Shown here piece by piece: positions 16,798 through 25,747 of a stretch of 64,000 nt of DNA. The notes below the pieces were generated by a model. That model had not been told where the DNA came from. It did not search any database and saw nothing but the letters and a program-made list of their open reading frames with translations. How positions within the stretch are numbered: position 1 is the first letter of the stretch; the number at the start of each line of letters is the position of its first letter. The DNA lies in contig NZ_CP029462.1 in assembly GCF_003367905.1 (NCBI RefSeq), forward strand, positions 2,232,001-2,296,000. The letters are read 5' to 3'. This DNA is from Megasphaera stantonii (GTDB lineage: Bacteria; Bacillota; Negativicutes; Veillonellales; Megasphaeraceae). Position numbers and translations under genes: made by a program.

Positions 16798-18174
16798 ATG
16801 GCTAAAACGAAGATCCGATACGTATGCGCTAACTGCGGCAGCGTGTCCAGCCGCTGGCTGGGCCGGTGCCCCCAGTGCGGAGAATGGAATACGATGATGG
16901 AAGAACAGGCTGTGCCTGAACCGCCTAAAGGCGTCGGCGCGCGGCAGGGCAAGGGGGCGAAGCCGGCCTTGCTGCAGGATATCGCCATGGAACAGATGAG
17001 CCGCGTCCGGACGGGCATCGGCGAATTGGACCGCGTGCTGGGCGGCGGCATCGTGCCGGGAGCGCTGATCTTGCTGAGCGGCGACCCCGGTATCGGCAAA
17101 TCGACCTTGGTGCTGCAGATTGCCGATGCCGTGTGCCGCCATGCCGGCGCGGTGCTGTACGGCTCCGGCGAAGAATCGGCCGGACAGATTAAGGTGCGGG
17201 CGGAACGATTGGGAATTACGGCTTCCAATCTCATCATACAGGCCGATACGTCTCTCGACGCCGTACTGCAGGAAGCAAAGCGACGCCGTCCGGTGCTGCT
17301 GATCATCGATTCTATCCAGACGATGTACAGCAGCGACGCCGACGGCATGCCGGGCAGCATGACTCAGATACGGGAAAGCACGCGGCGTCTCATGGAATTT
17401 GCCAAGACGGAGTCCATTTCGGTCATCGTCATAGGCCATGTCACGAAGGAAGGGGCGATTGCCGGACCGCGCATGATGGAACATATGGTAGACGTCGTCC
17501 TGTATTTTGAAGGCGAGCGGAATTATCAGTTCCGCGTGCTGCGGGGAATCAAAAATCGCTTTGGGTCGACGAACGAAACGGGATTGTTTACGATGGAAGA
17601 AACGGGGTTGTCCGAATTGACTAATCCGTCGCAAATGCTCCTGGCCGAGCGGTCGGCAAATCAAGCCGGCTCGGCTGTCGCCGCCGTCATGGACGGCATG
17701 CGGCCCCTTTTAGGGGAGATTCAAGCCCTGACAACGCATTCCGTTTTTGCCGTCCCGCGCCGCACGGCGTCGGGCATGGACTATAACCGGCTGATTATTC
17801 TGCTGGCCGTGCTGGAAAAGCGCGTCGGCCTGTCTTTGGGCACGCAGGACGTGTATATCAACAGCGTCGGCGGCCTGCGCGTCACGGAAACTGCCGCCGA
17901 TTTAGCCGTCGTGCTGGCCGTTTTTTCCAGCCTGCGCGACGTGCCGATGGACAGCCGAACCGTCGTCATGGGTGAAGTAGGCCTGACCGGCGACATACGG
18001 CGCGTGCCCCATGCCTTGCGGCGCATCAAGGAAGGCGTGAAGATGGGGTTCCAGACCTTTATCATTCCCAAGGGAAATCTGGATGAAATCAAGGAAGGAG
18101 CTTTCCCGCAATGCCGGATTATCGGGGCGGCGACGCTGCGCGACGCGATACAGGCGGCGTTTACAGCGACGTAG
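16798..18174 (+). CDS. radA: DNA repair protein RadA
   Basis: RadA (Sms) is a RecA-like, DnaB-type branch migration helicase used in recombinational repair and transformation. The 458-residue protein has the N-terminal zinc finger (CANCG near residue 10 and CPQCG about 17 further on), a RecA-type ATPase core with Walker A GDPGIGKST near 95, the RadA-specific KNRFG motif near 251, and a C-terminal Lon-protease-like domain. Start ATG follows GGAGGACGCTG. In Bacillus the next genes are disA and yacL; here yacL follows after 172 bases and disA is absent. Confidence 0.96.
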   Translation: MAKTKIRYVCANCGSVSSRWLGRCPQCGEWNTMMEEQAVPEPPKGVGARQGKGAKPALLQDIAMEQMSRVRTGIGELDRVLGGGIVPGALILLSGDPGIGKSTLVLQIADAVCRHAGAVLYGSGEESAGQIKVRAERLGITASNLIIQADTSLDAVLQEAKRRRPVLLIIDSIQTMYSSDADGMPGSMTQIRESTRRLMEFAKTESISVIVIGHVTKEGAIAGPRMMEHMVDVVLYFEGERNYQFRVLRGIKNRFGSTNETGLFTMEETGLSELTNPSQMLLAERSANQAGSAVAAVMDGMRPLLGEIQALTTHSVFAVPRRTASGMDYNRLIILLAVLEKRVGLSLGTQDVYINSVGGLRVTETAADLAVVLAVFSSLRDVPMDSRTVVMGEVGLTGDIRRVPHALRRIKEGVKMGFQTFIIPKGNLDEIKEGAFPQCRIIGAATLRDAIQAAFTAT

Positions 18175-18346
18175 AAGCCTGCACAACCCATTCGCTGGGC
18201 CAAGAGAGGGGCTTCGTCGGGAAAAGTTTATCCTTTTGTAAAAAAATTGTGATGTCCCTGTTATTTTTGTGGTTTATTATTAAAAAGTGTGATATAGTTA
18301 TGTAGTTATCGTAAATCATACACGGTGAAAAAGGAGGTGCGGCACA

Positions 18347-19540
18347 ATGGATGTGGAACGTACGACTGGTACGAACGAAAAGGGAAAGGAACGGCGTACA
18401 AAGAAATTTAACGGCGGCAAGATTACCGATAATATCATGAGAGGCGTTATCATGCTGATCATGGCCGTGGTCTGCGTCATGATTTCCGATCAAATTATCG
18501 CGACGCCTTACTTCAGCGCGGAAATTGAAGTGAGATTTTTTCACGGCAGCGTTTTCGGCATTACGCTGCTTACCGTTATCGCTTATATCATAGGCGTCGT
18601 CCTGGGGGTAGCGATTGGCTATCTCATTTCTCCCTTTGTCCTTCATTTGATTTGGAAGATCATTCACCGTATCGAATCGGGAATGAGCGATTTCGAAAGC
18701 CAGGACCTGATAGTCGGAACGCTGGGTTTGCTTTTTGGACTTATCATTGCTAATTTAATTGGGCTGGCGTTTGCCCGACTGCCTATTATCGGCGCTTACG
18801 GTCCTATCGTGTTCAGCATCGTGTTCGGATATGCCGGCATGAGCATTGCTATCCGCAAACGGGCTGATATTTTGGGGCTAGTCGGTTCTATCCGCCTGGG
18901 AAAACAGAATAAAGAGCCGAACGTCAAGCGCCAGCACAATGAGTTTTCCGGAAAGCTTCTCGATACCAGCTCGATTATCGACGGCCGCATTGCGGAAATC
19001 TGCAGCACCGGATTTCTGGAAGGGCCGCTGCTGGTTCCGGTCTTCGTCCTGGAAGAGCTTCAGCTCATCGCCGATTCGTCGGATTTGCTCAAGCGGAATA
19101 AAGGACGCCGGGGCCTCGATATTTTGAAGCAGATGCAGGAAGACAACTACGTCGAAGTCAGGGTTATCAACGATGATTTCAGCGATGTCCAGGGCGTCGA
19201 CTCCAAGCTCGTGCGGCTGGGCCGTCAGATCAACGCCAAGGTCGTGACGAACGATTACAATCTCAATAAGGTAGCCGCCCTGCAGGGCGTCGTCGTCCTG
19301 AATATCAACGATTTGGCCAACGCGCTGAAACCGGCCCGTATTCCCGGAGAGCAGATGGAAGTCTATATCGTAAAGGCCGGGAAGGAAGAAAATCAGGGCG
19401 TAGCATACCTGGACGACGGCACGATGATCGTCGTTGAAAATGGCCATAAATATATCGGCAAAAACGTTCCTGTCACAGTGACGTCGGTGCTGCAGACGTC
19501 GGCAGGCCGGATGATTTTTGTAAAAATTACGGATGAGTAG
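18347..19540 (+). CDS. yacL: PIN/TRAM-domain membrane protein (YacL family)
   Basis: The 397-residue protein has an N-terminal membrane region with about four hydrophobic helices (residues 30-180), a PIN ribonuclease-like domain beginning at LLDTSSIIDGR near residue 204 and carrying the conserved acidic residues (VDSKLVRLG, VTNDYNLNK), and a C-terminal TRAM RNA-binding domain. The activity of YacL proteins is not established; an RNA-cleaving role at the membrane is inferred from the domains. AAGGAGGTG lies eight bases before the ATG. The upstream gap (18175-18346) is AT-rich and may hold its promoter, but I see no clear pair of boxes. The ispDF start abuts its stop codon. Confidence 0.9.
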   Translation: MDVERTTGTNEKGKERRTKKFNGGKITDNIMRGVIMLIMAVVCVMISDQIIATPYFSAEIEVRFFHGSVFGITLLTVIAYIIGVVLGVAIGYLISPFVLHLIWKIIHRIESGMSDFESQDLIVGTLGLLFGLIIANLIGLAFARLPIIGAYGPIVFSIVFGYAGMSIAIRKRADILGLVGSIRLGKQNKEPNVKRQHNEFSGKLLDTSSIIDGRIAEICSTGFLEGPLLVPVFVLEELQLIADSSDLLKRNKGRRGLDILKQMQEDNYVEVRVINDDFSDVQGVDSKLVRLGRQINAKVVTNDYNLNKVAALQGVVVLNINDLANALKPARIPGEQMEVYIVKAGKEENQGVAYLDDGTMIVVENGHKYIGKNVPVTVTSVLQTSAGRMIFVKITDE

Positions 19541-19549
19541 GTGAATTTT

Positions 19550-20731
19550 TTGAAAGTATCTGTTATCGTCGTAGCCGCCGGTTCAGGCCGGCGTTTTGGA
19601 TATGAGCGGAATAAGCTCTTTTATCCATTATGCGGCAAACCGGTGCTGGCGCATACGCTGATGCACGTTTTTTCGGCTTCGTCCGTCGACGAGGTCGTTA
19701 TCGTCAATGCCGAACGGGATCATGAGGATATCGTATCCATCGTCGAGTCTCTCCACCCATCCATGCCGGTGCGGTATGCCTTAGGCGGAGCGGAGAGGGA
19801 AGATTCCGTGTACAATGGGTTAATGGCGACGAGCCGCGACGCCGATGTCGTCATGGTTCACGACGGCTCGCGTCCTTTTGCCGGGCCGGAATGGTACGAC
19901 AACGCCGTCGGGGTTATGGCCAAAGCCAAGGCTGCCGTTTACGCCATTCCCGTCAAGGATACGGTAAAGGAACGGGAAATTGCCGGCGGACAGGGGCTGC
20001 AGACGGTGCGGACCCTGGACCGGAGCCGGCTTATTGCTGTGCAGACGCCGCAGATATTTCACCGCGACGTATTGATACAGGCTCACGAGTACGCTAAAGA
20101 GCACCATATCAGCGGAACAGACGACGCGTCTTTAGTGGAAGCTTTGGGAGAAAAGCTCTTTATTTTGCAGGGCGACGAGCGGAATCACAAGGTTACGACG
20201 ATGGATGACGTGCCTATTCTGGAATTTTATATGAACGGCCCGACGGAACACCGCGTCGGCAGCGGCTACGACGTCCATCCCCTGGCGGAAGGGCGGAAGC
20301 TCGTATTGGGCGGCGTAGAAATCCCTTTTGAACGGGGACTGGCCGGCCATTCCGACGCCGACGTGCTCGTTCATGCCGTGATGGACGCCTTGCTCGGAGC
20401 GGCAGGACTGAAGGATATTGGCACGTATTTTCCCGATTCAGACGCAAAGTTTAAGAATATATCCAGCCTGCTGCTGCTGGAAAAAGTGCGGCAAATCCTG
20501 ATTGAAAACAGCTGCCGGGTTATCAACGTCGACGTGACGCTGATGGCGCAGCGGCCAAAGATCAAAGATTACGTGCCGCGCATGATTGAAAATATTGCCG
20601 GAGCTCTTCAGATAGACGAAGCTGCCGTGTCGGTCAAGGCGACGACGACGGAACGGCTCGGCTTTGTCGGCAAGGAAGAGGGCATGGCCGCCCAGGCTGC
20701 GGCGATGGTCCTGAAATATAGAAATAAATAG
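19550..20731 (+). CDS. ispDF: Fused IspD-IspF isoprenoid enzyme
   Basis: This single chain joins two non-consecutive steps of the MEP pathway. Residues 1-225 are IspD (2-C-methyl-D-erythritol 4-phosphate cytidylyltransferase) with VIVVAAGSGRRFG at the N-terminus and MVHDGSRPF near 103. Residues from about 233 on are IspF (MEcPP synthase) with GSGYDVHPL, the GHSDADVLVHA metal site and the family C-terminal TTERLGF. A GTG at 19541 directly after the yacL stop is possible, but AGGTGA spanning that stop is five bases from the TTG at 19550, giving the usual IspD N-terminus. IspE is the intermediate step and lies elsewhere. Confidence 0.95.
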   Translation: MKVSVIVVAAGSGRRFGYERNKLFYPLCGKPVLAHTLMHVFSASSVDEVVIVNAERDHEDIVSIVESLHPSMPVRYALGGAEREDSVYNGLMATSRDADVVMVHDGSRPFAGPEWYDNAVGVMAKAKAAVYAIPVKDTVKEREIAGGQGLQTVRTLDRSRLIAVQTPQIFHRDVLIQAHEYAKEHHISGTDDASLVEALGEKLFILQGDERNHKVTTMDDVPILEFYMNGPTEHRVGSGYDVHPLAEGRKLVLGGVEIPFERGLAGHSDADVLVHAVMDALLGAAGLKDIGTYFPDSDAKFKNISSLLLLEKVRQILIENSCRVINVDVTLMAQRPKIKDYVPRMIENIAGALQIDEAAVSVKATTTERLGFVGKEEGMAAQAAAMVLKYRNK

Positions 20732-20753
20732 CATTTTATGGGAGGAATTGTTC

Positions 20754-22217
20754 ATGACACAAGAAGTTCGCGTTCGTTTTGCGCCGAGCCCGACAGGCCC
20801 GTTCCATATCGGCGGTGCTCGTTCGGCGCTGTTCAACTATTTGATGGCTAAGCATACGAACGGCAAATTCGTAGTACGCATTGAAGATACAGACAGAAAG
20901 CGTTCGACCAGCGAGTCGGAAGAAAATATCAAGGAAGCCTTGAAATGGCTGGGCATTACGTGGGATGAAGGCATCGACGTCGGCGGCCCGGACGGACCGT
21001 ACCGTCAGACGGACCGCCTGCCGATTTATCAGAAATATACGGAAAAACTGCTGGCCGAAGGAAAGGCCTACTATTGCTTCTGCACGCCTGAAGAATTGGA
21101 AGCGGAAAAGCAGGAACAGATGAACCGCGGCGAAACGCCTGTATACAGCGGAAAATGCCGCAATCTGCCGAAGGAAACGGTAGAGCAGTATTTAAAAGAA
21201 GGCCGTCCCTACGTCATCCGCGTCGTGACGCCGAAGGATGAAACGCTGGAATTCGATGACCTCGTCCGCGGCCATGTGGCCTTTGATTCCAATAAGGTCG
21301 GCGATTTCGTCATCGTCAAGTCCGACGGTATTCCCGTCTACAATTACTGCGTCGTCATCGATGACGCCCTCATGCGGATTACCCACGTCATCCGGGCGGA
21401 AGAACATTTGTCTAATACGCCGCGCCAGCTCGTCCTGTACCATGCCCTGGGATTCCCCGTGCCGACCTTCGCCCACGTATCGTTGATTTTAGGGGCCGAT
21501 AAGAAAAAGATGAGCAAACGTCACGGCGCTACGTCGGTGCAGCAGTACCGCGATATGGGCTATCTGCCTGACGCGCTGGTCAATTTCCTGGCCCTTCTCG
21601 GCTGGACGCCGGACAGCGATCAGGAAATCTTCAGCCGTGAAGAACTGAATCAGCAGTTCTCCTTAGACCGCGTAGCGAAGAATCCGGCCGTATTCGACAT
21701 CGAAAAGCTGAATTGGATTAATTTCCATTATATGAAGCAGCTCACCGCCGATCAGCTGCTGGCCCTCTGCCTGCCCCATCTCCAGCAGGCCGGCTATGCC
21801 TCGCAGGAACCGGACGCCGCTGAGCTGTCCTGGCTGAAGGACGTCGTTTGGGCGATGCGCGAGCACGTCCAGTACGGCGCGCAGATCGTCGATGCCGTCC
21901 AGGTATTCTTTACGGAAGACTATGCTCCGGAAAATGAAGAAACGGCGGCCGTATTGAAGGAAGAAACGGCTCCGGCTGTGCTGACTATGTTCCGCGATGA
22001 GCTGGCGGCTCTGGACGAAGTAACGGCCGACACGGTACAGCCCTTGTTCAAGAAGATTCAAAAGGGCCTGAAGGTCAAGGGCAAATTCGTATACATGCCT
22101 ATCCGCGTCGCCATTACCGGCGTGATGCACGGCCCGGACCTCAACGTCATCGTCGCCCTCATGGGCCGCGATAAAGTGTTGAGCCGGTTGGAGCAGAGCG
22201 GTTTGCTGAACCAATAA
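20754..22217 (+). CDS. gltX: Glutamyl-tRNA synthetase
   Basis: GltX charges tRNA-Glu (and possibly tRNA-Gln if an amidotransferase is present). The 487-residue class I synthetase shows FAPSPTGPFHIGG (HIGH motif) at residues 8-20 and KMSKRHG (KMSKS motif) near 251, followed by the alpha-helical anticodon-binding region. GGGAGGAA sits eight bases before the ATG at 20754; a TTG six bases upstream is too close to it. It is 22 bases after ispDF, continuing the conserved Firmicute gene order, and is followed by a separate promoter and T-box leader for cysS. Confidence 0.96.
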   Translation: MTQEVRVRFAPSPTGPFHIGGARSALFNYLMAKHTNGKFVVRIEDTDRKRSTSESEENIKEALKWLGITWDEGIDVGGPDGPYRQTDRLPIYQKYTEKLLAEGKAYYCFCTPEELEAEKQEQMNRGETPVYSGKCRNLPKETVEQYLKEGRPYVIRVVTPKDETLEFDDLVRGHVAFDSNKVGDFVIVKSDGIPVYNYCVVIDDALMRITHVIRAEEHLSNTPRQLVLYHALGFPVPTFAHVSLILGADKKKMSKRHGATSVQQYRDMGYLPDALVNFLALLGWTPDSDQEIFSREELNQQFSLDRVAKNPAVFDIEKLNWINFHYMKQLTADQLLALCLPHLQQAGYASQEPDAAELSWLKDVVWAMREHVQYGAQIVDAVQVFFTEDYAPENEETAAVLKEETAPAVLTMFRDELAALDEVTADTVQPLFKKIQKGLKVKGKFVYMPIRVAITGVMHGPDLNVIVALMGRDKVLSRLEQSGLLNQ

Positions 22218-22221
22218 GGGC

Positions 22222-22250
22222 TTGACAGATTAGGGAATATTCGCTAATAT
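22222..22250 (+). promoter_or_regulatory. Promoter of the cysS T-box transcript
   Basis: TTGACA (22222-22227) and TAATAT (22245-22250) are exactly 17 bases apart, just after the gltX stop. Confidence 0.75.
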
Positions 22251-22291
22251 AAGTAGCACATAGTAATAAATAATGTATATCTAAATGCAAT

Positions 22292-22510
22292 GACCAAAAT
22301 GATTTGCAGACGAGCGCTACAGAGAGAACGGGCCTGGGCTGAGAACCTGTTTAGATGGCAGAAGCTGCAAAGATGCCTTTGCGAGCAGATCAGGTGAAGC
22401 TAGTAATCTGGTCCGGATGCACCCGTTATGTGCTTTGAGATTATGGCGATGCCATAAAAACAGAGTGGAACCACGGGCCACCGTCTCTGTAAAGGGATGG
22501 CGGCCTTTTT
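22292..22510 (+). promoter_or_regulatory. T-box leader (tRNA-Cys sensing) of cysS
   Basis: The 314-base gap before cysS holds a T-box riboswitch. Stem I is closed by GACCA (22292-22296) and TGGTC (22409-22413) and contains the AGAGAG...GGGC and CTGAGAACC elements of its distal part. The T-box sequence is AGAGTGGAACCACGG (22462-22476), a variant of the AGGGTGGNACCGCG consensus. The overlapping terminator stem (22475-22505) ends in five T. The variable base of TGGN is A, which would pair with the U73 discriminator of tRNA-Cys. TGC at 22366-22368 is my best candidate for the specifier codon. Uncharged tRNA-Cys would stabilise the antiterminator and allow cysS-mrnC-rlmB-rae1-sigH expression. Confidence 0.88.
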
Positions 22511-22531
22511 GTATTATCAAGGAGGTTTACC

Positions 22532-23977
22532 ATGAGAGAATTAAAAGTATATAATACGCTGACTCGTAAAAAAGAAACGTTTACGCCCGTCACGCCGGGA
22601 CAGGTCAAGATGTACGTCTGCGGCATCACGCCGTACAATCATTCCCATATGGGCAACGCCCGTCCCTTCGTCACCTGGGACGTCATCAAGCGCTACCTGG
22701 AACACCTGGGCTATGAAGTAACGCATATTCAGAACTTTACCGACGTAGACGATAAGATCATCAATGCGGCTAACGGCGAAGGCGTAACGTGGGATACGAT
22801 TTCCAACCGTTATATTGCGTCGTACTTCGACGTCATGGACAAGCTCCATGTCCGCCGGGCCGACAAATACCCCCGCGTATCGGAGCATATGGAAGAAATC
22901 ATCCACATGATTGAAGTGCTCATTGAAAAGGGTTTCGCATACGTCATCGACAACGACGTATATTACAGCGTGGAAAAATTTGCCGGCTACGGCAAACTGA
23001 GCGGCCGCAGCCTCGACGACATGATGGCCGGCGCCCGCATCGAAGTAGACGACCGCAAGCACAATCCTATGGACTTCGCTTTGTGGAAAGGCGCTAAGCC
23101 GGGCGAACCGTCTTGGGAAAGCCCCTGGGGACCGGGCCGCCCGGGCTGGCATATCGAATGCTCGGCTATGAGCAATAAATATCTCGGCGATACCTTTGAT
23201 TTCCACGGCGGCGGCAGCGATTTGATTTTCCCGCACCATGAAAATGAAATCGCCCAGTCCGAAGCGTATACGGGCAAGAAGCCTATGGTCCGTTACTGGC
23301 TCCACAACGGCTTCATTACGATCAATTCGGAAAAAATGAGCAAATCCCTGAACAACTTCTTCCTGGTCAAGGATGTATTGGAACATTATAATCCGGACGC
23401 CCTGCGGTTCTTCCTCATTTCCAACCATTACCGCAGCCCCCTCGACTTCAGCGACGAACGGCTTGAAGAAATGACTCGCAGCCTGGAACGCCTCGGCACG
23501 TCGATTGACAACGTGCTGGAGCTGCTCGACATGCCGGCCGGCGCGAAGTCGGAAGAAGCGGCACAGCTCATGGCTGACGCCAAGGCCAACGAAGAAGCCT
23601 TTGAAGAAGCGATGTGCGACGATTTCAACACGGCTCTGGCCAGCGCGGCGATGTTCGATTTGGCGAAGAAGGTCAACATCTATAAAGATGCCGTCGTCAA
23701 CAACGGCGTGCCCGTCGATTCGTCCGTCGTATCGGAAGTAAAGCGCATCTTCAAGACGATGACCGACATCCTCGGCATTTTGGAAGAACGGTGGAGCGGC
23801 CAGAAAGGCAGCGCCAGCAGCAAGGATTACAACGACCTGATGGACGCGATTCTGGAAATCCGCCAGGAATGCCGGGCGCAGAAGCAGTATGCTTTGGCCG
23901 ACGCCATTCGCGATAAGCTGGCGGCCTTGGGTATTACGATTGAAGATTCTCCTCAGGGAGCGCGTTGGAAAAAGTGA
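22532..23977 (+). CDS. cysS: Cysteinyl-tRNA synthetase
   Basis: The 481-residue class I synthetase has the zinc ligand Cys in [10 protein letters not shown] (residue 28 region), the HSHMGN HIGH-type motif, ECSAMS with the second zinc Cys, and KMSKSLNNF near residue 267. An AAGGAGG site is eight bases before the ATG. Expression is under the T-box immediately upstream. Unlike Bacillus there is no cysE between gltX and cysS. Its 3' end overlaps mrnC by 13 bases. Confidence 0.97.
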   Translation: MRELKVYNTLTRKKETFTPVTPGQVKMYVCGITPYNHSHMGNARPFVTWDVIKRYLEHLGYEVTHIQNFTDVDDKIINAANGEGVTWDTISNRYIASYFDVMDKLHVRRADKYPRVSEHMEEIIHMIEVLIEKGFAYVIDNDVYYSVEKFAGYGKLSGRSLDDMMAGARIEVDDRKHNPMDFALWKGAKPGEPSWESPWGPGRPGWHIECSAMSNKYLGDTFDFHGGGSDLIFPHHENEIAQSEAYTGKKPMVRYWLHNGFITINSEKMSKSLNNFFLVKDVLEHYNPDALRFFLISNHYRSPLDFSDERLEEMTRSLERLGTSIDNVLELLDMPAGAKSEEAAQLMADAKANEEAFEEAMCDDFNTALASAAMFDLAKKVNIYKDAVVNNGVPVDSSVVSEVKRIFKTMTDILGILEERWSGQKGSASSKDYNDLMDAILEIRQECRAQKQYALADAIRDKLAALGITIEDSPQGARWKK

Positions 23978-24459
23978 AATTTAAACAGCTTCAAGCCTTA
24001 AAAGGACGAGCCTATGCGGCCTTTGCCAAAGGCGAGCGGCTGGAGGTGCCCGAACAGGACGCCTCGCGGCTCGACCCGATTTCCCTGGCCTTTGTCGGCG
24101 ACGCATATTACGCCCTGTATCTGCGGCGGCGTTTAGTACAGACGGGCATTCCAAACGTGCAGGTCCTGCACCTGCTGGCTTCGGAATTCGTATCGGCTAA
24201 GGCCCAGGCTTATGTGTACCGTCATATCAAGGAGACGCTGGATGAGACGGAATCCTCCGTCTGCCAGCGGGCCCGCAACGCCTATTCGCAGGCGCCGAAG
24301 AGCGCGTCCGTCGCCGAGTATCACGACAGTACGGCGCTGGAAGCCCTGGTGGGATACTTGATTATGGCGGAGAAAGCCGGCCGCCTCGACGGGCTTATGG
24401 ATGAAATATACAGGTTTACGAAAGAATATTGTGCAATAAAACATGGAGAAAAGGTGTAA
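23965..24459 (+). CDS. mrnC: Mini-ribonuclease III
   Basis: MrnC is a double-strand-specific RNase made of the RNase III catalytic domain without a dsRNA-binding domain; in Bacillus it matures 23S rRNA. The 164-residue protein shows LDPISLAFVGDAYYALYLR (the conserved first acidic motif) and HDSTALEALVGYL, matching the family. The TTG at 23965, inside the end of cysS, has GGGAG four bases upstream; a GTG nine bases further on is less well placed. The overlap with cysS implies translational coupling. Confidence 0.92.
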   Translation: MEKVKFKQLQALKGRAYAAFAKGERLEVPEQDASRLDPISLAFVGDAYYALYLRRRLVQTGIPNVQVLHLLASEFVSAKAQAYVYRHIKETLDETESSVCQRARNAYSQAPKSASVAEYHDSTALEALVGYLIMAEKAGRLDGLMDEIYRFTKEYCAIKHGEKV

Positions 24460-24461
24460 CC

Positions 24462-25211
24462 ATGAGCGACGAAAGCATCATTGTCGGACGCAACAGCGTG
24501 ACGGAAGCGCTGCGTGCCGGCCGGTCCATTACAAAACTATATATAGCTGCCGGAAATGACGCGCCGCCGCTGCTGCGTATCCAGGAGCTGGCCCGCGAGA
24601 AGGATATTCTCATAGAACGCGCGCCGGTCAAGATCTTGAATCATCTGGCGCCGGGGAGCCGCCATCAGGGCGTCGTCGCCTTCGCCGCTCCCGTGGCCTA
24701 TGCCGATTTGACCGACGTGCTTGCCGACGTGGAAGCGTCGGGACGAACGCCGTTTCTGGTGCTGCTGGACGGTATTGAAGACGTGCACAACGTAGGCGCT
24801 ATTATCCGCACGGCCGAATGCGCCGGCGTCGACGCCGTCCTCCTGCCGAAGCGGCGCAGCGCACCGATTAACGAAACCGTCGGCAAGACGTCTGCCGGCG
24901 CCGTCGAGTATATGCCTATCGTGCAGATCGGCAACACGACGCAGACCTTGAAGAAATTGCAGAAGCGGGGCTTTTGGGTTATCGGCGCCGATATGGACGG
25001 CAGCGTCGATTATTTTCACAGCTCTCTGACCGAGCCTATCGTCCTGGTCATCGGCGGCGAAGGCCGGGGCATATCCCATCTGGTAAAGGAAACATGCGAC
25101 GTTCTCGTGCAGATTCCCATGTTCGGCCAGGTTAATTCCCTCAATGCTTCCGTGGCGGCGGCCCTTTTGATGTATGAAGCCGTGCGCCAGCGGCAGGCGG
25201 TGGCGAAATGA
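24462..25211 (+). CDS. rlmB: 23S rRNA 2'-O-ribose methyltransferase RlmB-like (SpoU family)
   Basis: The 249-residue protein has a short N-terminal substrate-binding domain (GRNSVTEALRAGR) and a SPOUT knotted methyltransferase domain with the three SpoU motifs: DVHNVGAIIRTAECAGVDAV, GGEGRGIS and the C-terminal MFGQVNSLNASVAAALL. The E. coli homologue methylates G2251 of 23S rRNA. The frame extends upstream to 24429, but AAAGGTG before the ATG at 24462, two bases after the mrnC stop, marks the real start. It overlaps rae1 as ATGA. Confidence 0.9.
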   Translation: MSDESIIVGRNSVTEALRAGRSITKLYIAAGNDAPPLLRIQELAREKDILIERAPVKILNHLAPGSRHQGVVAFAAPVAYADLTDVLADVEASGRTPFLVLLDGIEDVHNVGAIIRTAECAGVDAVLLPKRRSAPINETVGKTSAGAVEYMPIVQIGNTTQTLKKLQKRGFWVIGADMDGSVDYFHSSLTEPIVLVIGGEGRGISHLVKETCDVLVQIPMFGQVNSLNASVAAALLMYEAVRQRQAVAK

Positions 25212-25735
25212 AGGATTTGCTGATCGTCGACGGGTACAATATCATTTTTGCCTGGGACGAGCTGAAAAAGCTGGCAGCCCAATCGCTGGACCACGCACGG
25301 GAGAAGCTGACGGATATCCTTGTGAGCTACGGCAAGGCTAAGGGATATAAATTAGTCCTCGTCTTCGACGCGATGTACACGGACGAGGCGGAAAAAAGCA
25401 TGAAAATCGGCAGGGACTGCGAAGTCATCTTTACGGATAAAGAGGAAACGGCGGACAGCCGCATCGAACGGCTGGTCTACGAGCACCGCAACGACAAGCG
25501 CATCATTTACGTCGCTACGTCCGACAGCTCGGAACAGACGCAGGTGCTGGGCACCGGCGCGTACCGCATGCCGGCGAGAGAGCTTGCCGAGGACGTAGAG
25601 CGGACGCGGAAGGAAACGGCGGCCTACGACCACCGCAACGTATTGAAGCACGGCGGCCAGCGCAACGAAGTCGTGTACCGCGTGCAGGACGAAGACGTGC
25701 TGAGAAAATTAGAAAAAATTCGCAGATCGAAATAG
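25208..25735 (+). CDS. rae1: NYN-domain endoribonuclease, Rae1/YacP family
   Basis: The 175-residue protein is a PIN-like NYN nuclease: LLIVDGYNIIFAW at the N-terminus carries the first catalytic Asp, with further acidic residues in LVFDAMY and TADSRIERLV. Bacillus Rae1 enters the ribosomal A site and cuts certain mRNAs during translation. The position between rlmB and sigH is the same as in Bacillus. Start overlaps the rlmB stop; it lies 12 bases before sigH. Confidence 0.9.
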   Translation: MKDLLIVDGYNIIFAWDELKKLAAQSLDHAREKLTDILVSYGKAKGYKLVLVFDAMYTDEAEKSMKIGRDCEVIFTDKEETADSRIERLVYEHRNDKRIIYVATSDSSEQTQVLGTGAYRMPARELAEDVERTRKETAAYDHRNVLKHGGQRNEVVYRVQDEDVLRKLEKIRRSK

Positions 25736-25747
25736 TAGAGGTATAAT

